Positions 35,599-47,000 of a DNA stretch of 64,000 nt are shown here, one piece after another. The stretch lies in NCBI RefSeq assembly GCF_013280595.1, contig NZ_JAAATY010000035.1, positions 1 to 64,000 of the forward strand, given 5' to 3'. Below the pieces are notes generated by a model, which was not told the origin of the DNA, searched no databases, and worked only from the letters and a program-made list of their open reading frames with translations. The DNA is from Kibdelosporangium persicum (lineage in GTDB: Bacteria; Actinomycetota; Actinomycetes; Mycobacteriales; Pseudonocardiaceae). A program made the position numbers and the translations under genes. Every line of letters starts with the position of its first letter. Position 1 is the first letter of the stretch.

Positions 35599-38500
35599 AT
35601 GGACGACCTCGAACGCCGCTTACTGGAGAGCCTGCGAATCAACTGGGCCCCGACACCCGAGGACGTGTGGGCACCGCCCGCTGCGCACGTCGACGGCCTT
35701 CATGACCGCACGCTGCGCACAGTCATGGACGCTTTCGCAGATGCCGAGGCCAGCGATGGTTCCAGCCCCCTCGGCGTCGCCGTCACGGGTCAGCACGGCT
35801 CGGGAAAGACCCACATGCTGAGCGTGATACGAGTCGAGGTACAGCGCCGCGGCGGTTACTTCTTCCTGGTGAGTCTGTTGCACGGCAAGGACTTCTGGCA
35901 GAACATCACCCACGCGCTGCGCACCGGGCTGTACCGTCCCGGCCCGGACGGCGAACGGCAGTTGGCCGTCGTGTTGCGTCGGCTCGCCGACTGTCTCGAC
36001 CTGCCCGACGAGATCCGCGAGCAGGTCACCGGCCAGCGGATGCCCACCCGGCAGGGTCTCTTTCAGCTTGCTGCCGCGCTGGATGATCACGACATGCTCT
36101 GGGGCCACGAGTGCCGGAACACCGTGAAAGCCATGGCACTGCTCGTGGCGCCGGACCCGATGGCTCGTGAGATCGGCGAGTCGTACCTCATGTCCGGTAG
36201 TGAGACCCAGCCCGGCGAGCGCGCCGAATGGGGTATCCAGCCGGACACCAGGCCCGCACAGCAGATGGTCGGCGAGATATCCAGGCTGCTGTCGCTGACC
36301 GGGCCAAGCCTGCTCGCTGTCGACCAGATCGACACGCTGATGGCGCAGTCGACCCAGGCCACGGACCTGGGTGTGGTGAGCCCTGTCAGCCAACCCGATG
36401 ACCACCTGCTGGAGGGGCTCGGCGTGGGGCTGATGGATCTGCGGCAGACCACCCACCGCACGGTCACCGTGGTGGCCTGCCAACCCCACGTTTGGCAACG
36501 GATAGGCAGCCACACCAACATCACGGTGAAGGAACGTTTCCGTCAGGAGTCCAGGCTGAACAACGTGCCATCCGTCGCCGTCGGGCAGGCGCTCGTCGAG
36601 ACACGGTTTCGCTCGCTGTTCGCCGAGGCCGATTTCGACCCGGAGTACCCGTCCTGGCCGGTCCGGCCGTCAGCTTTTGCCGCGGCCCCGCACTTCACGC
36701 CCCGTGAGTTGTTCAAACGGATCGACGATCACGTTCGGTCCTGCCTGGACACCGGTGTCTTCCGCGAGCTGACCAACCTGCTGGAGGAGTCTCCGCCGCC
36801 CGCCGAGCGGGTATGTGCCCCGGCGCCCGCGCTGAACACTGTGGCGGCAGCGTACGCCGACCTGCTGGCCAACGCCGATCCCACGGCAGCCGTTCAGCAG
36901 AGGACTGAGGACGAGCGGATGCCTGCGTTGCTGGCCGCGGGGCTGCGCTCGTACATGTACGAACAGGGCAAGTACCGCGACCGGTACTCGCTCGACCCGC
37001 CGCCGGGGGACAACCCATCGCTGCACGCACGGTTGCGGTACATGGTCGACGAGCAGACCGGCGACCAGATGCACTGGTCCTTCCGGGCCATTTCCTCGTC
37101 CAACCACCTGAACGCGCAGAACCGTATCGAGCGGTTGCAGATCAACGCCGGTCTTGACCCGGACGTACCCAAGCGCAGGGCCTACCTGCTGCGCACCGGC
37201 GGCTGGTCAATGGGAACGCCGAAAACCAAACGGATGCTGGCGAACTTCAAGTCCGCGGGCGGCGTGCTCATCGACCCGGTATCCGCCGAGGACCTCCGGG
37301 TCTTCGCTGCTTTGGAACGGATGTGGGAGAAGCCGGGCGCGGATCTGTGGGTCTGGTTGGAACAGCACAAGCCGGCCAGCCAGACCACCCTGTTCAGGCA
37401 GGTGTTCGGCGAGCCCGATCTCTCGACGCAACAGCAGCCCGAGCCGGTAGTGCCAGAGCCCTCGCAGCAGGCGGTCTGGCCGGACATGGATCCGGACTCG
37501 GTCGCTCCGCCAACCGACACGGGATCGACGATCCCGCTGGGAACCAGCGTCGACACCGGCCGGCCGCTGATGGTCGGCCTGGAGTCGCTCCGCAAGCACA
37601 CCGCGATCTTCGCCGGGTCCGGGTCTGGGAAGACCGTGCTTATCCGCAGGCTGGTTGAGGAGTGTGCACTACGGGGCGTGTCATCCATCGTGCTCGATCC
37701 CAACAACGACCTTGCCCGGCTGGGCGACGCCTGGCCGCAGGCTCCCGACGGGTGGCAGGACGAGGACGCGGCCAGGTCAGTGGAGTACCGGGACGGCACC
37801 GACGTCGTTATCTGGACGCCTCGCCGGGAGGCCGGCCGGCCGTTGACCTTCCAGCCCCTGCCGGACCTCTCGGCGGTCGTGGGTGATCCGGACGAATTCT
37901 CGCTGGCGCTGGACACAGCGGTCGCTGCCCTGGCGCCACGGGCACGGGCGGACGGATCCACAGCGAAAGCAGAACGAGCACGCGCGGTCCTCCGTGAGGC
38001 GTTGGCATGGTTCGCCCGCAAGGGAGGCACCCGACTACACGCGTTTCTCAACCTGCTCGCCGACCTGCCCGACGACATAACGACACTCAGCAAAGCCCAC
38101 GACATGGCTGCCGACATGGCTCAGACCCTGATGGCCGCCAGGATCAACGACCCGTTGTTCGGAGGTACAGGTGAGCCGCTGGACCCGGGTGTCCTGTTGA
38201 CTCCGCCACCCGGCAAGCACGCCCGCGTCTCGGTGATTAGCCTTATCGGCCTGCCGACCGACCAACAGCGGCAGAACTTCGTCAACCAGCTGCAGATGGC
38301 GCTGTTCGCGTGGATCAAACAGAACCCGGCCGGTGACCGGCCGTTGGGCGGCCTGCTCGTGATGGACGAGGCCCAGACCTTGGCGCCGTCCGGGATGATG
38401 ACCGCCAGCACCGCGAGTACGCTCGCCCTGGCGTCTCAGGCCCGCAAGTACGGCCTGGGCCTGGTCTTCGCCACCCAGGCCCCGAAGGGCATCCACAACC

Positions 38501-38754
38501 GGATCGTCGGCAACGCGGCCACGCAGTACTTCGGCTTCATCAACAGCCCGGTCCAGGTGGCCGCAGCCAGGGAGATGGCGGCGGCCAAGGGGAGTGCTGT
38601 GCTGGACATCTCCCGGCTCAACGCTGGCGAGTTCTACGTGGTCGCCGAAGGACGTCCCTTCCAGAAGGTCATCGTGCCGATGTGCCTGAGCCACCACCCG
38701 TCGAGTGCGTTGACCTCGGAGGAAGTCCTGTCCAGGGCACGTGCCACCGGCTGA
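35599..38754 (+). CDS. Large protein with two P-loop ATPases, the second HerA/FtsK-like
   Basis: A 1051-residue protein from the ATG at 35599 (GTGAGG just upstream). The N-terminal ATPase has Walker A GQHGSGKT at 64-71 and Walker B LLAVDQID near 239-246, in the style of AAA/ORC-type ATPases. A helical middle and a Pro/Gln-rich linker (about 615-650, QQQPEPVVPEPSQQ) follow. The C-terminal ATPase is HerA/VirB4-like: FAGSGSGKT near 670-678, Walker B LLVMDEAQTL near 917-926, and the downstream FATQAPKGIHNRIVGNA that marks these DNA translocases. HerA-type pumps partner with nucleases in several defence systems; here the following gene encodes an AIPR protein. Two ATPases in one chain is unusual among those I know. 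Confidence 0.82.
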   Translation: MDDLERRLLESLRINWAPTPEDVWAPPAAHVDGLHDRTLRTVMDAFADAEASDGSSPLGVAVTGQHGSGKTHMLSVIRVEVQRRGGYFFLVSLLHGKDFWQNITHALRTGLYRPGPDGERQLAVVLRRLADCLDLPDEIREQVTGQRMPTRQGLFQLAAALDDHDMLWGHECRNTVKAMALLVAPDPMAREIGESYLMSGSETQPGERAEWGIQPDTRPAQQMVGEISRLLSLTGPSLLAVDQIDTLMAQSTQATDLGVVSPVSQPDDHLLEGLGVGLMDLRQTTHRTVTVVACQPHVWQRIGSHTNITVKERFRQESRLNNVPSVAVGQALVETRFRSLFAEADFDPEYPSWPVRPSAFAAAPHFTPRELFKRIDDHVRSCLDTGVFRELTNLLEESPPPAERVCAPAPALNTVAAAYADLLANADPTAAVQQRTEDERMPALLAAGLRSYMYEQGKYRDRYSLDPPPGDNPSLHARLRYMVDEQTGDQMHWSFRAISSSNHLNAQNRIERLQINAGLDPDVPKRRAYLLRTGGWSMGTPKTKRMLANFKSAGGVLIDPVSAEDLRVFAALERMWEKPGADLWVWLEQHKPASQTTLFRQVFGEPDLSTQQQPEPVVPEPSQQAVWPDMDPDSVAPPTDTGSTIPLGTSVDTGRPLMVGLESLRKHTAIFAGSGSGKTVLIRRLVEECALRGVSSIVLDPNNDLARLGDAWPQAPDGWQDEDAARSVEYRDGTDVVIWTPRREAGRPLTFQPLPDLSAVVGDPDEFSLALDTAVAALAPRARADGSTAKAERARAVLREALAWFARKGGTRLHAFLNLLADLPDDITTLSKAHDMAADMAQTLMAARINDPLFGGTGEPLDPGVLLTPPPGKHARVSVISLIGLPTDQQRQNFVNQLQMALFAWIKQNPAGDRPLGGLLVMDEAQTLAPSGMMTASTASTLALASQARKYGLGLVFATQAPKGIHNRIVGNAATQYFGFINSPVQVAAAREMAAAKGSAVLDISRLNAGEFYVVAEGRPFQKVIVPMCLSHHPSSALTSEEVLSRARATG

Positions 38755-38764
38755 AGGAGTCACC

Positions 38765-40483
38765 GTGGACCTCGTCATCCAGGGCTTGGTCAAGGAGTTC
38801 CAAAAGGTACACAACCTGGGCGAGCTGCCGCCGGGCGAGGCTTTCGAGGCGTTCGCCGCGTACTGCGTGCTCAACTCGTACTACGAGGACGAGTTCAACC
38901 CGGACGCCTTCCGCACGGGCGGTGGCAACGACCTGGGCATCGACGCGGTGGGAATTCTGGTCAACGGCGAACTGCTGCACGACGCCGCGGACGTCCGGCA
39001 GGCGGTGGCGGACGCCCGCCAGTTGGACATCCGGATTGTCGTGGTCCAGGCCAAGACCACCACTGGATTCGAGACCAAGGTGGTCTCCGACCTGGCCGAG
39101 AACCTGCGTCACGTCGTTCAGCCAGGCAAGGTCCGCTACGCCGCCTCCGAGGATGTCACCAACTTCCGTGACGGTCTCCAAGCCATCTACGACAACATCG
39201 CCAAGCTGTCCGGTGCGCTGCCCCAACTGCACATGCATTACGTGACGACCGGACATCAAGTCGCGGACATGGTTGCGGCGAAAGCCCGTTCGGCTGAGGA
39301 CAGCCTGATGGAGCTCGGCCGGTTCGACGCCGTGCTGTTCCAGTGTGTGACCAGCGCGGACCTGCGGGCTCTCTATCGGCGGGCCACCACCAAGGCAGCC
39401 GCCACGTTCCCCATGCCGAAGAAGGTTCCGCTGCCGAAGGTGCCCGGTGTGGAGCAGTCGCTGTTGGGTGTGGTGGCAGCCGGCGACCTGGTCGAGTGTG
39501 TGCTCACTGACGAGACCAACCGACTGCGCAAGGCCCTGTTCTACGAGAACGTCCGTGACTTCCAGGGGTACAACGAGGTCAACAAGCAGATCCGGGACAC
39601 GCTGCTGGACCCAGTGCGGCGCGAGCGGTTCGCGGTCCTGAACAACGGAATCACGATCGTCAGCCGGGCACTCACGGTGATCGGCGACGAGGTTCATGTG
39701 GACGACTTCCAAATTGTGAACGGCTGCCAGACCTGTCATGTCCTGTTCGACCAGCGGGAACTGCTCACCAATGCCGTCCAGGTCAGCGTCCGGATCGTGC
39801 ACTCGCAGGACGAGGACGTGATCAACGGGATCGTCGCCGCCACCAACCGGCAGACCGTGATCAGCGAAGAGGATCTCACGGTTCGTGAGGACTTCCATCG
39901 GTTGCTGGAGGACTATTTCCTGCACGGCAAGGATGAGCAGCGCAGGCTCTACTACGAACGCCGCACCAAGCAGTACAGCGAACGCAAGGACGTCGAGAAG
40001 ACCCGCGTGATCACCCGGGCCCAGCTGACCCGCGCGTACCTGGCGATGTTCCTGGACGAGCCGGCCAAGCTGGGCCACTACAAGGCGCTCGTCGCGGCCA
40101 GGGGCAAAGAACTCTTCGTCGAAGGTCAGCCGCCAGGGCTCTACTACACTGCCGCGGCCACGTCGTACCGCCTGGAGTGGTTGTTCCGGAACCGACGCAT
40201 TCCCACCGACTGGACGCCGGCCCGCTACCACCTTCTGGCCGCGATCAAGCTGCGCTTGATCGGCACGCGGCCGGTCTCTCGCAGTCCCAGGGCGGCCGAG
40301 CAGGAGTGTGAAAAGATCCTCAACATCGTCTGGGACGCCGCGGCCTCCGAACAACTGGTGCTGGACCTGCTGCACCCCCTCCAACGCGCGGTCGAGGCCG
40401 AACGAGCTAGTGGCGTTCCGTTAGGTGAGATGGTACGGACGCAACGGTTTGCCGACCGGTTTCGGCGGGAGGTCACCAAGTAG
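38765..40483 (+). CDS. AIPR-family abortive-infection protein with a nuclease-like N-terminus
   Basis: A 572-residue protein. The start is the GTG at 38765 with GAAGGAG 6 bases upstream; an in-frame GTG at 38741 lies inside the ATPase gene. The N-terminal 110 residues look like an Mrr-type PD-(D/E)xK nuclease core: Asp60 in GNDLGIDAVG, then Gln95-Ala-Lys97 in IRIVVVQAKTT. The body carries the AIPR signature: RFAVLNNGITIVS, then VDDFQIVNGCQTCHVLF and VAATNRQTVI. AIPR proteins are linked to phage abortive infection. The operon partner is a HerA-type ATPase, so the nuclease is probably loaded or powered by it. A strong hairpin spans the stop codon. Confidence 0.85.
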   Translation: MDLVIQGLVKEFQKVHNLGELPPGEAFEAFAAYCVLNSYYEDEFNPDAFRTGGGNDLGIDAVGILVNGELLHDAADVRQAVADARQLDIRIVVVQAKTTTGFETKVVSDLAENLRHVVQPGKVRYAASEDVTNFRDGLQAIYDNIAKLSGALPQLHMHYVTTGHQVADMVAAKARSAEDSLMELGRFDAVLFQCVTSADLRALYRRATTKAAATFPMPKKVPLPKVPGVEQSLLGVVAAGDLVECVLTDETNRLRKALFYENVRDFQGYNEVNKQIRDTLLDPVRRERFAVLNNGITIVSRALTVIGDEVHVDDFQIVNGCQTCHVLFDQRELLTNAVQVSVRIVHSQDEDVINGIVAATNRQTVISEEDLTVREDFHRLLEDYFLHGKDEQRRLYYERRTKQYSERKDVEKTRVITRAQLTRAYLAMFLDEPAKLGHYKALVAARGKELFVEGQPPGLYYTAAATSYRLEWLFRNRRIPTDWTPARYHLLAAIKLRLIGTRPVSRSPRAAEQECEKILNIVWDAAASEQLVLDLLHPLQRAVEAERASGVPLGEMVRTQRFADRFRREVTK

Positions 40484-40499
40484 TTGAGGACCTCCCGCC
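40464..40499 (+). terminator. Terminator hairpin at the end of the ATPase-AIPR operon
   Basis: GGCGGGAGGTC (40464-40474) pairs perfectly with GACCTCCCGCC (40489-40499) around a 14-base loop that contains the AIPR stop codon. There is no U run, as is common in actinomycetes. It is placed between the convergent AIPR and ABC-permease genes and could act for the AIPR operon. Confidence 0.7.
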
Positions 40500-40691
40500 A
40501 CTTGCAGAGATGATTTCCCCGTCCGGGCGCCGGGACGAACGGGGAAGCGCGGACCTCGTGCCCATTCTGCTGAGATCGCCTCGACCCTGGTCGCAGAGGA
40601 ACAAGCCAGACCCATCTCGGAACTATTGCGCCGACAGCCACCGCTTACACGGAGGCGACACCGAGAACGCCACCCAACGGTCGTAGACGCC

Positions 40692-42284
40692 TCAGCCGAG
40701 GTCACGGCGACGGAGACCAGCCATCCCGGCTGTCACCAGGCCGGCCACGACGACGACGAACCACAGCAACGGGACGACGGCGAACTCCGCGCTCGGCAGC
40801 GCCGGGGTCTGCGCGAACGGGGAAATCCACATGAGACTCTCGCTGGCGCCACCGTAGGCCACAGCGAATTCGAGGAGGAAGCACAGGCCGAGCACGGCGT
40901 AGGCAGCAGGCGCGGCGAAGCGGGGTGCGATGCCGTACAACGCCGCCGCGATGGCGGCCAGTACCAGGATCGAGGGCGCCCGGACCACGGCAGCGGCGAG
41001 CAGCCGCGGCAACTCGGCACCCACGTCGCCGGTGGCCAGGCCGTAGATCAGGCCCATGCCAAGACCGAGGCCGGCCAGCACAATGACCGTGCCCGCCGCG
41101 GCCACGAACAAATGCCCGCCCGCCCAACGGAGCCGGCTGACCGGTCCACTGAGGACGGTGTCGGCCCGGGTGGACAGCTCCTCGGCCCGCAGCCGCAGGG
41201 TCGCCTGGATCGCGTAGATCGTCACCACCTGGCTCAGCAGGTAGATGATCAGTGCGAAGAAGCTGTCCACCGGACGACCGCCGCCGCCTATCTGCGCCAT
41301 CAAGTCACGCAGTGCCTGGCTGTCATCGACTTGGTCGGTGATGGCGTCGGCGGTGGTGCCGAGCACAGCGCCGAACGCGGTGACGGCGACCGCCCAGGCG
41401 ATCAGCAGGCCGCGGTGCAACCGCCAGGCCAGGGCCAACGCGGACCGCAGCCGGGGAGCCGCGGTGGCCGGACCGAGCCGGGCAGGCAAGATCCCGGCGC
41501 CGAGGTCGCGGCGCGCGGAGATCGCGTAGGCCGCGGCCACGAGCAACGCCACCAGTCCGGCGACGAGCGCCAACGGCCACCACTGGTCGCCGGCGAAGGG
41601 ACGCATCTCTTGGGTCCAGCCGAAGGGGGACAGCCACCGCAGCCATGACGTCTCGCCCGCGTCGGCGATCGCCCGGATCGCGTAGCAGACACCCACGCCC
41701 GCGGCAGCGAGACCGATGGCGGCCCGCGAACTCGCGGTGAGTTGCGCCGCCAGTGCGGCGAGCGCGGCGGCGACACAGCCGGCGGCGGCGAACGACAGGG
41801 CGAGTGTCAGCGACCCGCCGATCGGCAGCCCCTGGGCGGCGAAGCCCAGCGTCATCAGGACGGCCGCGCCCAGGTTTGCGGCGAACGCCACGAGCAGGGC
41901 CGCGGCCAGCGCGGCGTGTCTGCCCACCACGGTCGAGCCGAGCAGTTCGCTGCGGCCGGACTCCTCCTCAGCCCTGGTGTGCCGGACGATCAGCAGCAGG
42001 CTCGCCAGCGACAGCAGCAGCGCGACCTGCCCACGGATCCGCCAGGCACCGATCCCCGCGGCGGAGGGGTCGAAGATCGGGCCGATCATCATCAGCTGCG
42101 CCGGGTTGCCGTTGGTGGTGCTGAGGAATTCGAGGCGGGCCGCCTCGGTCGGATAGGTGCCCTGCACCGACGCAAGCACCCCGATCGCGAACAACGCGGC
42201 AAGGCCGAACCACGCCGGGAGCCGCACCCGGTCGCGGCGAACGATCAACCGGACGAGCCCGCCGGTGCCGGTCAGCGTGGTCAT
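40692..42284 (-). CDS. ABC-2 type multidrug exporter permease
   Basis: A 530-residue membrane protein with about 12 hydrophobic segments in two halves of six, each with a large soluble stretch ([20 protein letters not shown] and [20 protein letters not shown]). This is the usual double-length permease of actinomycete ABC exporters related to TetAB(46)-type drug pumps. The start is the ATG at 42284, overlapping the ATPase stop by ATGA; the frame is open much further upstream only as a shadow of the ATPase gene. It works with the ATPase encoded just before it. The substrate is unknown. It is controlled most likely by the divergent GbsR/MarR-like regulator. Confidence 0.88.
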   Translation of the reverse strand: MTTLTGTGGLVRLIVRRDRVRLPAWFGLAALFAIGVLASVQGTYPTEAARLEFLSTTNGNPAQLMMIGPIFDPSAAGIGAWRIRGQVALLLSLASLLLIVRHTRAEEESGRSELLGSTVVGRHAALAAALLVAFAANLGAAVLMTLGFAAQGLPIGGSLTLALSFAAAGCVAAALAALAAQLTASSRAAIGLAAAGVGVCYAIRAIADAGETSWLRWLSPFGWTQEMRPFAGDQWWPLALVAGLVALLVAAAYAISARRDLGAGILPARLGPATAAPRLRSALALAWRLHRGLLIAWAVAVTAFGAVLGTTADAITDQVDDSQALRDLMAQIGGGGRPVDSFFALIIYLLSQVVTIYAIQATLRLRAEELSTRADTVLSGPVSRLRWAGGHLFVAAAGTVIVLAGLGLGMGLIYGLATGDVGAELPRLLAAAVVRAPSILVLAAIAAALYGIAPRFAAPAAYAVLGLCFLLEFAVAYGGASESLMWISPFAQTPALPSAEFAVVPLLWFVVVVAGLVTAGMAGLRRRDLG

Positions 42285-43195
42285 CGGGCCGCCACCTCCT
42301 GCTCGGCGCGCAGGTCGTCCCCGTAGTGGCGCAGGAACATCTCCTCCAGCGTGGGCGGCTGGCTGACCAGGCTCTGGACACCGGCCGCGGCCAGCTCTCG
42401 CATCAGCTCGGCCAGCCCGTCGCCGTCGACCTGGCAGCGCACCCGGCGACCATCCACTTCGAGAACACGCACCCCAGGCACATCCCCGAGCCTTGGCATG
42501 GCCCCGGTCAGCTCGGCCGTGACCGTGGTGCGGGTGAGTCGGCGCATCTCGGCGAGCGTGCCGGACTCCACGGTGCGGCCGCGCCGGATGATGCTGACCC
42601 GGTCGCACAGCGCCTCGACCTCGGACAGGATGTGGCTGGACAGCAGCACTGTCCGCCCGCGGCGGCGCTCGTCAGCGACGCACTCCTGGAACACCGCCTC
42701 CATCAACGGATCCAGCCCTGAGGTGGGCTCGTCCAGGACCAGCAGCTCCACATTGGACGCGAACGCGGCGACCAGGGCCACCTTCTGCCGGTTGCCCTTG
42801 GAGTAGGTGCCGCCTTTCTTGCGCGGGTCCAGTTCGAACCGGTCCAGCAGGTCGGCTTTGCGCCGCTGGTCGATCCCGCCACGCATCCGGCCGAGCAGGT
42901 CGATCACCTCGCCGCCGGTCAGGTTCGGCCACAGTGTCACGTCCCCGGGCACGTAGGCGAGCCGACGGTGCAACTCCGTCGCGTCGGCCCATGGGTCGCC
43001 ACCGAGCAGCCGGGCCTGACCGCTGTCCGCCCGCAACTGACCCAGCAGGACTCGGATGGTCGTGGACTTCCCCGCGCCGTTCGGGCCGAGGAAACCGTGC
43101 ACCTCGCCGGTCAGGACGGTCAGGTCGAGACCGTCGAGCGCCCTGGTCTGGCCAAATGTCTTGACCAGCCCGGACACCGAGATCGTGTTCGTCAT
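42281..43195 (-). CDS. ABC transporter ATP-binding protein
   Basis: A 304-residue ATPase partner of the permease. Walker A is GPNGAGKST, the signature is present as YSKGNRQKV (a variant of LSGGQ), Walker [11 protein letters not shown] and the switch His lies in [10 protein letters not shown]. The C-terminal 90 residues form the regulatory extension usual in drug-export ATPases ([19 protein letters not shown]). ATG at 43195 is taken as the start; ATG at 43213 six codons earlier is possible. Coupled to the permease by a 4-base overlap. The 114-bp gap to the divergent regulator holds the promoter, with a short TACACTACACATAGTTCATG stretch that might be part of an operator. Confidence 0.9.
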   Translation of the reverse strand: MTNTISVSGLVKTFGQTRALDGLDLTVLTGEVHGFLGPNGAGKSTTIRVLLGQLRADSGQARLLGGDPWADATELHRRLAYVPGDVTLWPNLTGGEVIDLLGRMRGGIDQRRKADLLDRFELDPRKKGGTYSKGNRQKVALVAAFASNVELLVLDEPTSGLDPLMEAVFQECVADERRRGRTVLLSSHILSEVEALCDRVSIIRRGRTVESGTLAEMRRLTRTTVTAELTGAMPRLGDVPGVRVLEVDGRRVRCQVDGDGLAELMRELAAAGVQSLVSQPPTLEEMFLRHYGDDLRAEQEVAAR

Positions 43196-43309
43196 GACGG
43201 GTACACTACACATAGTTCATGAATTTTGTGAACTTCAAGAACGATGTGAGCGGCGGGCCCGCGCGAGCGATCGCTAGGCTCTCTGCCCGAGATGGAGGGA
43301 GAACCAGGC

Positions 43310-43783
43310 GTGAACGACGGAACCAACCAGGACTCCGACGAGCGACGCTTCCTCGAGCGGTTCGCCGTGGTCCTGTCCGACTCCGGCTACCCGCGCATGG
43401 CCGCCCGCGTGTTCTCCGCACTCCTGCTGTCCCCCAACGGCAAGCGCACCGCCGCCGAGCTCGTCGAACTGCTCGGCGTCGGCCCGTCAGCCATCTCCGG
43501 CGGCATCAACTACCTCCTGCGCACCGGCATGGCGGTCCGCGAACGAGACCCCGGCCAACGCCGCGACCACTACGGCGTCCACCAACTGGCTTGGTTCGAA
43601 GCGCTGACCTCGAGCGACAACGTGTACCGGCGCTTCGAAGACGTCGCCCACGAAGGCACGAAGATCTTCGGCACCCGGACCGAGGTAGGCGCCCGCCTGG
43701 CACAGACCGAGCGCTTCTTCGCCTTCCTGCGCGAGGAGATCCCCCAGCTCATGCGCAAATGGAGGGAACTGGACGGGACCTGA
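43310..43783 (+). CDS. GbsR/MarR-type regulator of the divergent ABC exporter
   Basis: A 157-residue winged-helix protein. The start is the GTG at 43310, preceded by GGAGGGAGA; ATG at 43292 is the alternative. Features are FLERFAVVLSDSGYPRMAAR, FSALLLSPNGKRTAAELVEL, LGVGPSAISGGINYLLRTGM and RERDPGQRRDHYGVH, the winged-helix core of the GbsR-like MarR group that is commonly found divergent from ABC-2 exporters in actinomycetes. It probably represses the exporter operon until a ligand binds. The 259 bases between its end and the next gene hold nothing I can name. Confidence 0.85.
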   Translation: MNDGTNQDSDERRFLERFAVVLSDSGYPRMAARVFSALLLSPNGKRTAAELVELLGVGPSAISGGINYLLRTGMAVRERDPGQRRDHYGVHQLAWFEALTSSDNVYRRFEDVAHEGTKIFGTRTEVGARLAQTERFFAFLREEIPQLMRKWRELDGT

Positions 43784-44042
43784 AGCCATGTGGCCGGCCG
43801 GGAGAACAGTTCCGGACGGCCGACCTGGCCGTACTGCGGCCGCCGGACAGCAGTGCCTGTGTCGGCGCGGTGCTCCAGGTAGCGCCGCAACCGGTCTCTG
43901 CGTCGAACGTCATCCCGCGCTGGACCGCCACCCGCACGAACCAAGTGAGCCGTGACCGGCCCGCAGTGACGGTTCGGTCGGGGCGGATGAACACCCCATG
44001 CCCGCTACTGGTGGTCCTTGCCGCACGCTCCGGCTGACGCCG

Positions 44043-47000
44043 TCAGAATCGGAGGCTCTGGACTGCGGCGAAGCGGTTCTTGACGTTGTCGGTGAGCCGT
44101 TTCAAGCCGAGCAGTTCCAACACAGCGCGCTGCGACGCCTCGACGCCGGTGTTTCCGTCCCGTTCAGCGACGTGGTCGAGCAGGGCCGCCAGTTCCTTCG
44201 GAGGCACTTCATCGAAGGACCGCGGTCCCAGGTGGCGCGTCCGCACCTCCGGTTGTTCGGGCAGCCGGTAGGTGCGCGGTTTGACCCCGCTCTCACCGAG
44301 CGGGTTGTCTTCAACGAGCCGTCCTTCCCGGACTGCCTGCGCGATCGCCTTGTTCAACTCGCTCGCGATCGGCTTCGTGACTCTGATCGCGCCCGAAGCG
44401 CGGACGTAGGCGGTGTGCAGCCGGCTCCCCAACACGGGTCCCTCAGCTTCGACCAGGCGCATCAAGCCCTCGAGCAACTCCCGCCGTGACGCTTCAGCAA
44501 CCTGGATCACCGTTCCGTCGAACTGCCGGTACTCCGCAAGCACCGCGTCCGAAGCGGGTGGCATCCGCTCCTCGGCTACCAAGGCCGGTGACTCGTCTTC
44601 GTGCGCCACAACAAACGGCAGGGACGCGTCCGCTTCGGCAACCGGTGCCTCGGACTCCGGTACGACGGGCTCAACCACGACCTGCGAGGGCACGGTCTGC
44701 TCTGGCGTTATCCGCTCGGCAGCCGGTTCGGACGTCGCCGGCTCAAGCTCGATCGTCGCTTGCGTGGGCTCAACGATCGCCGGCGACGGACGCGGCACCT
44801 CGGCGTCGGGCACCCAGCCGGAGGGGTGGATGTCCAATTCGTGCAACGCCGTCCACAGCCGGGCCAGGACCGCGGGCCGGTCGGCGTAGAACTCCGATTC
44901 GCGGATACGGAAGAACCGCCAGCCGCACCGTTCCAGGTCACGCTGCCGGGCGAGATCGCGTTCGTAGGCCTCCGGGCCGTGCCACGCGTCGCCGTCACAC
45001 TCGACCGCCAGCCTGGTCTTGCCGCCCACTACCACCAGGTCGATCCGGTAGCCCTCGGCCGGGTACTCGGGGATGACGCTGTACCCGCGGTCCACGAGTC
45101 TGTTGAACACCCGCTGCTCGAACAACGAGTCGAACGGCTCCACCCGCCGATCCTCGGGGACAACCGTGTGCCTGGCGTCGTCCTGGTGCCCCACGTGCCC
45201 GGACACCGCATAGCAGTAGTCCAGCAACTGGAACCGCATGTCCTCGGGGTTTCCGAGGTCGGACAGGCGCAGTGAGTGGAACACCCACATCTGGTCCTTG
45301 GCGCGGGACGCGGCCACGTTGAAGCGTTGGACGTTCAGATCCTGGGTCAGCGCGCCGATTCGCTTGCCGGGCTCCGCGGCCTTGACCATGGACAGGAACA
45401 TCACGTTGCGCTCGGAGCCCTGGAAGTCGGCCGAGTCGCCGCATCGCAGGTCGCGTGCTTTCCATTCCTCCTTCGGGATGCGCTCCAGCAGGCGCTTCTC
45501 GATCGCCTTGGCCTGTGCCCGGCCGAGCAGCGACACGACGCCGAACGTCAGGCCGTCGTAGCGGGGATCGGTGATGCACTTCTCGATTTGCTCGACGATG
45601 GCGTCCGCTTCCACGGGGTTGACCTTGTCGGTCACACCGCGCTCGTAGCCGTTGTCGAGGAACACCGGCTTGATCGGCTCCAGGCGGTCCGCGCCGTACT
45701 GGCGTACGGGCACCAGCCGGATGCCGTCGGGCTCGTAGGCGATCCGGTTGGAGAAGCCGATGATCTCGGGCACGCAGCGCCGGTGCTCGATGAGCGTGGT
45801 CATACCCTCGAAACGCATCTTCGCCTCGTCGAACAGGCTGCGCTTAGGGTCTTGCCACGACGCACGGTATGGGTCGTCCCACAGGTACTGGTCGGCGAGG
45901 TCACGCAACTGCTGCTGGTCAATACCCACGGCCGTGGGCGAGACCTGCTTGTCGTCGCCGATGACCACGATCTTGGGCGCGAGGTACTGCAGGAACGTCG
46001 CTTCCAGACCCGCCTGCGAAGCCTCGTCGACCACCACGACGTCGAACATGTCCGGCTGGACGCGCAACTGCTCGGCGATCCGGTACACGGGCATGATCCA
46101 CACCGGGACCGTCGGGCGGCAGCGGTCCATGGCCGCCTTGATGTCGGCCCTGCGCTTGTCGGCATAGATGCCGGTCCCTTTGCCGAGCAGCTTGACCAGC
46201 TGGGCGTACTGGAGCAGGTCGGCACGGGCCTTGCCGGAAAGCCGCTCGGGTGCCACGGCGTGTCCCCATGCCCGTTCTGCCGCAAGCTGTTCGACCCGGC
46301 GGCGCAGCTCTTCCTCGGTGCGCAGCACGTCAGACTGGAGGGCGTTGACGTCCTCGGCACGGTACCCGCGTACCCATGCTCGTGCCACGGTCCACGCCCA
46401 CGTCGCGTCCCAATCGGCCAGCCTCTCCATCCAGCTGGGGTCATGTGGGTCGGCGGACACGGCCTCATACACGCCGGGTAGCAAGCGAACCAGGGCCGCC
46501 GCGATCTCATCGCGCCGACGCGCCAACCGAGCGACCTCAGTCAGACGCACCAGCCTCTGGTGGGCGGCCGCGTACGACTCGTGGTCCCGCTCTTCGACAG
46601 CTTGCATCAACTGCTTCACGCACGGTGCGGCATCCGCCCACTGCGCCACATCGGCAATGGTCCGCGCGACCTCCAGAAGCGGCGCGGTAGCAGCGGTGCG
46701 TGCGTCGGAAGCCGCAGCAGCGTCAACGAGCCGGGCATAGGTCTGAACGGCGTCAAGGTCAGTCCAATTCGGACGCGGGAGTCCGAGTCCTGCCAAGCCG
46801 CGTTCCTCTGCTTCGAGGGCTTCCCCCAGCGTCAGCACACGGCGCAGTTGCGCGAGCTCGGTCACGTGCCACTGCAGCCGTTCGCTCAGGGTGTCCTCTG
46901 CGGGAATGCGCACTGAATCGGGCCACGCCTTGTCCAGCGCGCCCAGCGTCCTGGTGGCGTCGGCCCACGTCATGAACATGTCGAGCTGGTCGGCCCTGGT

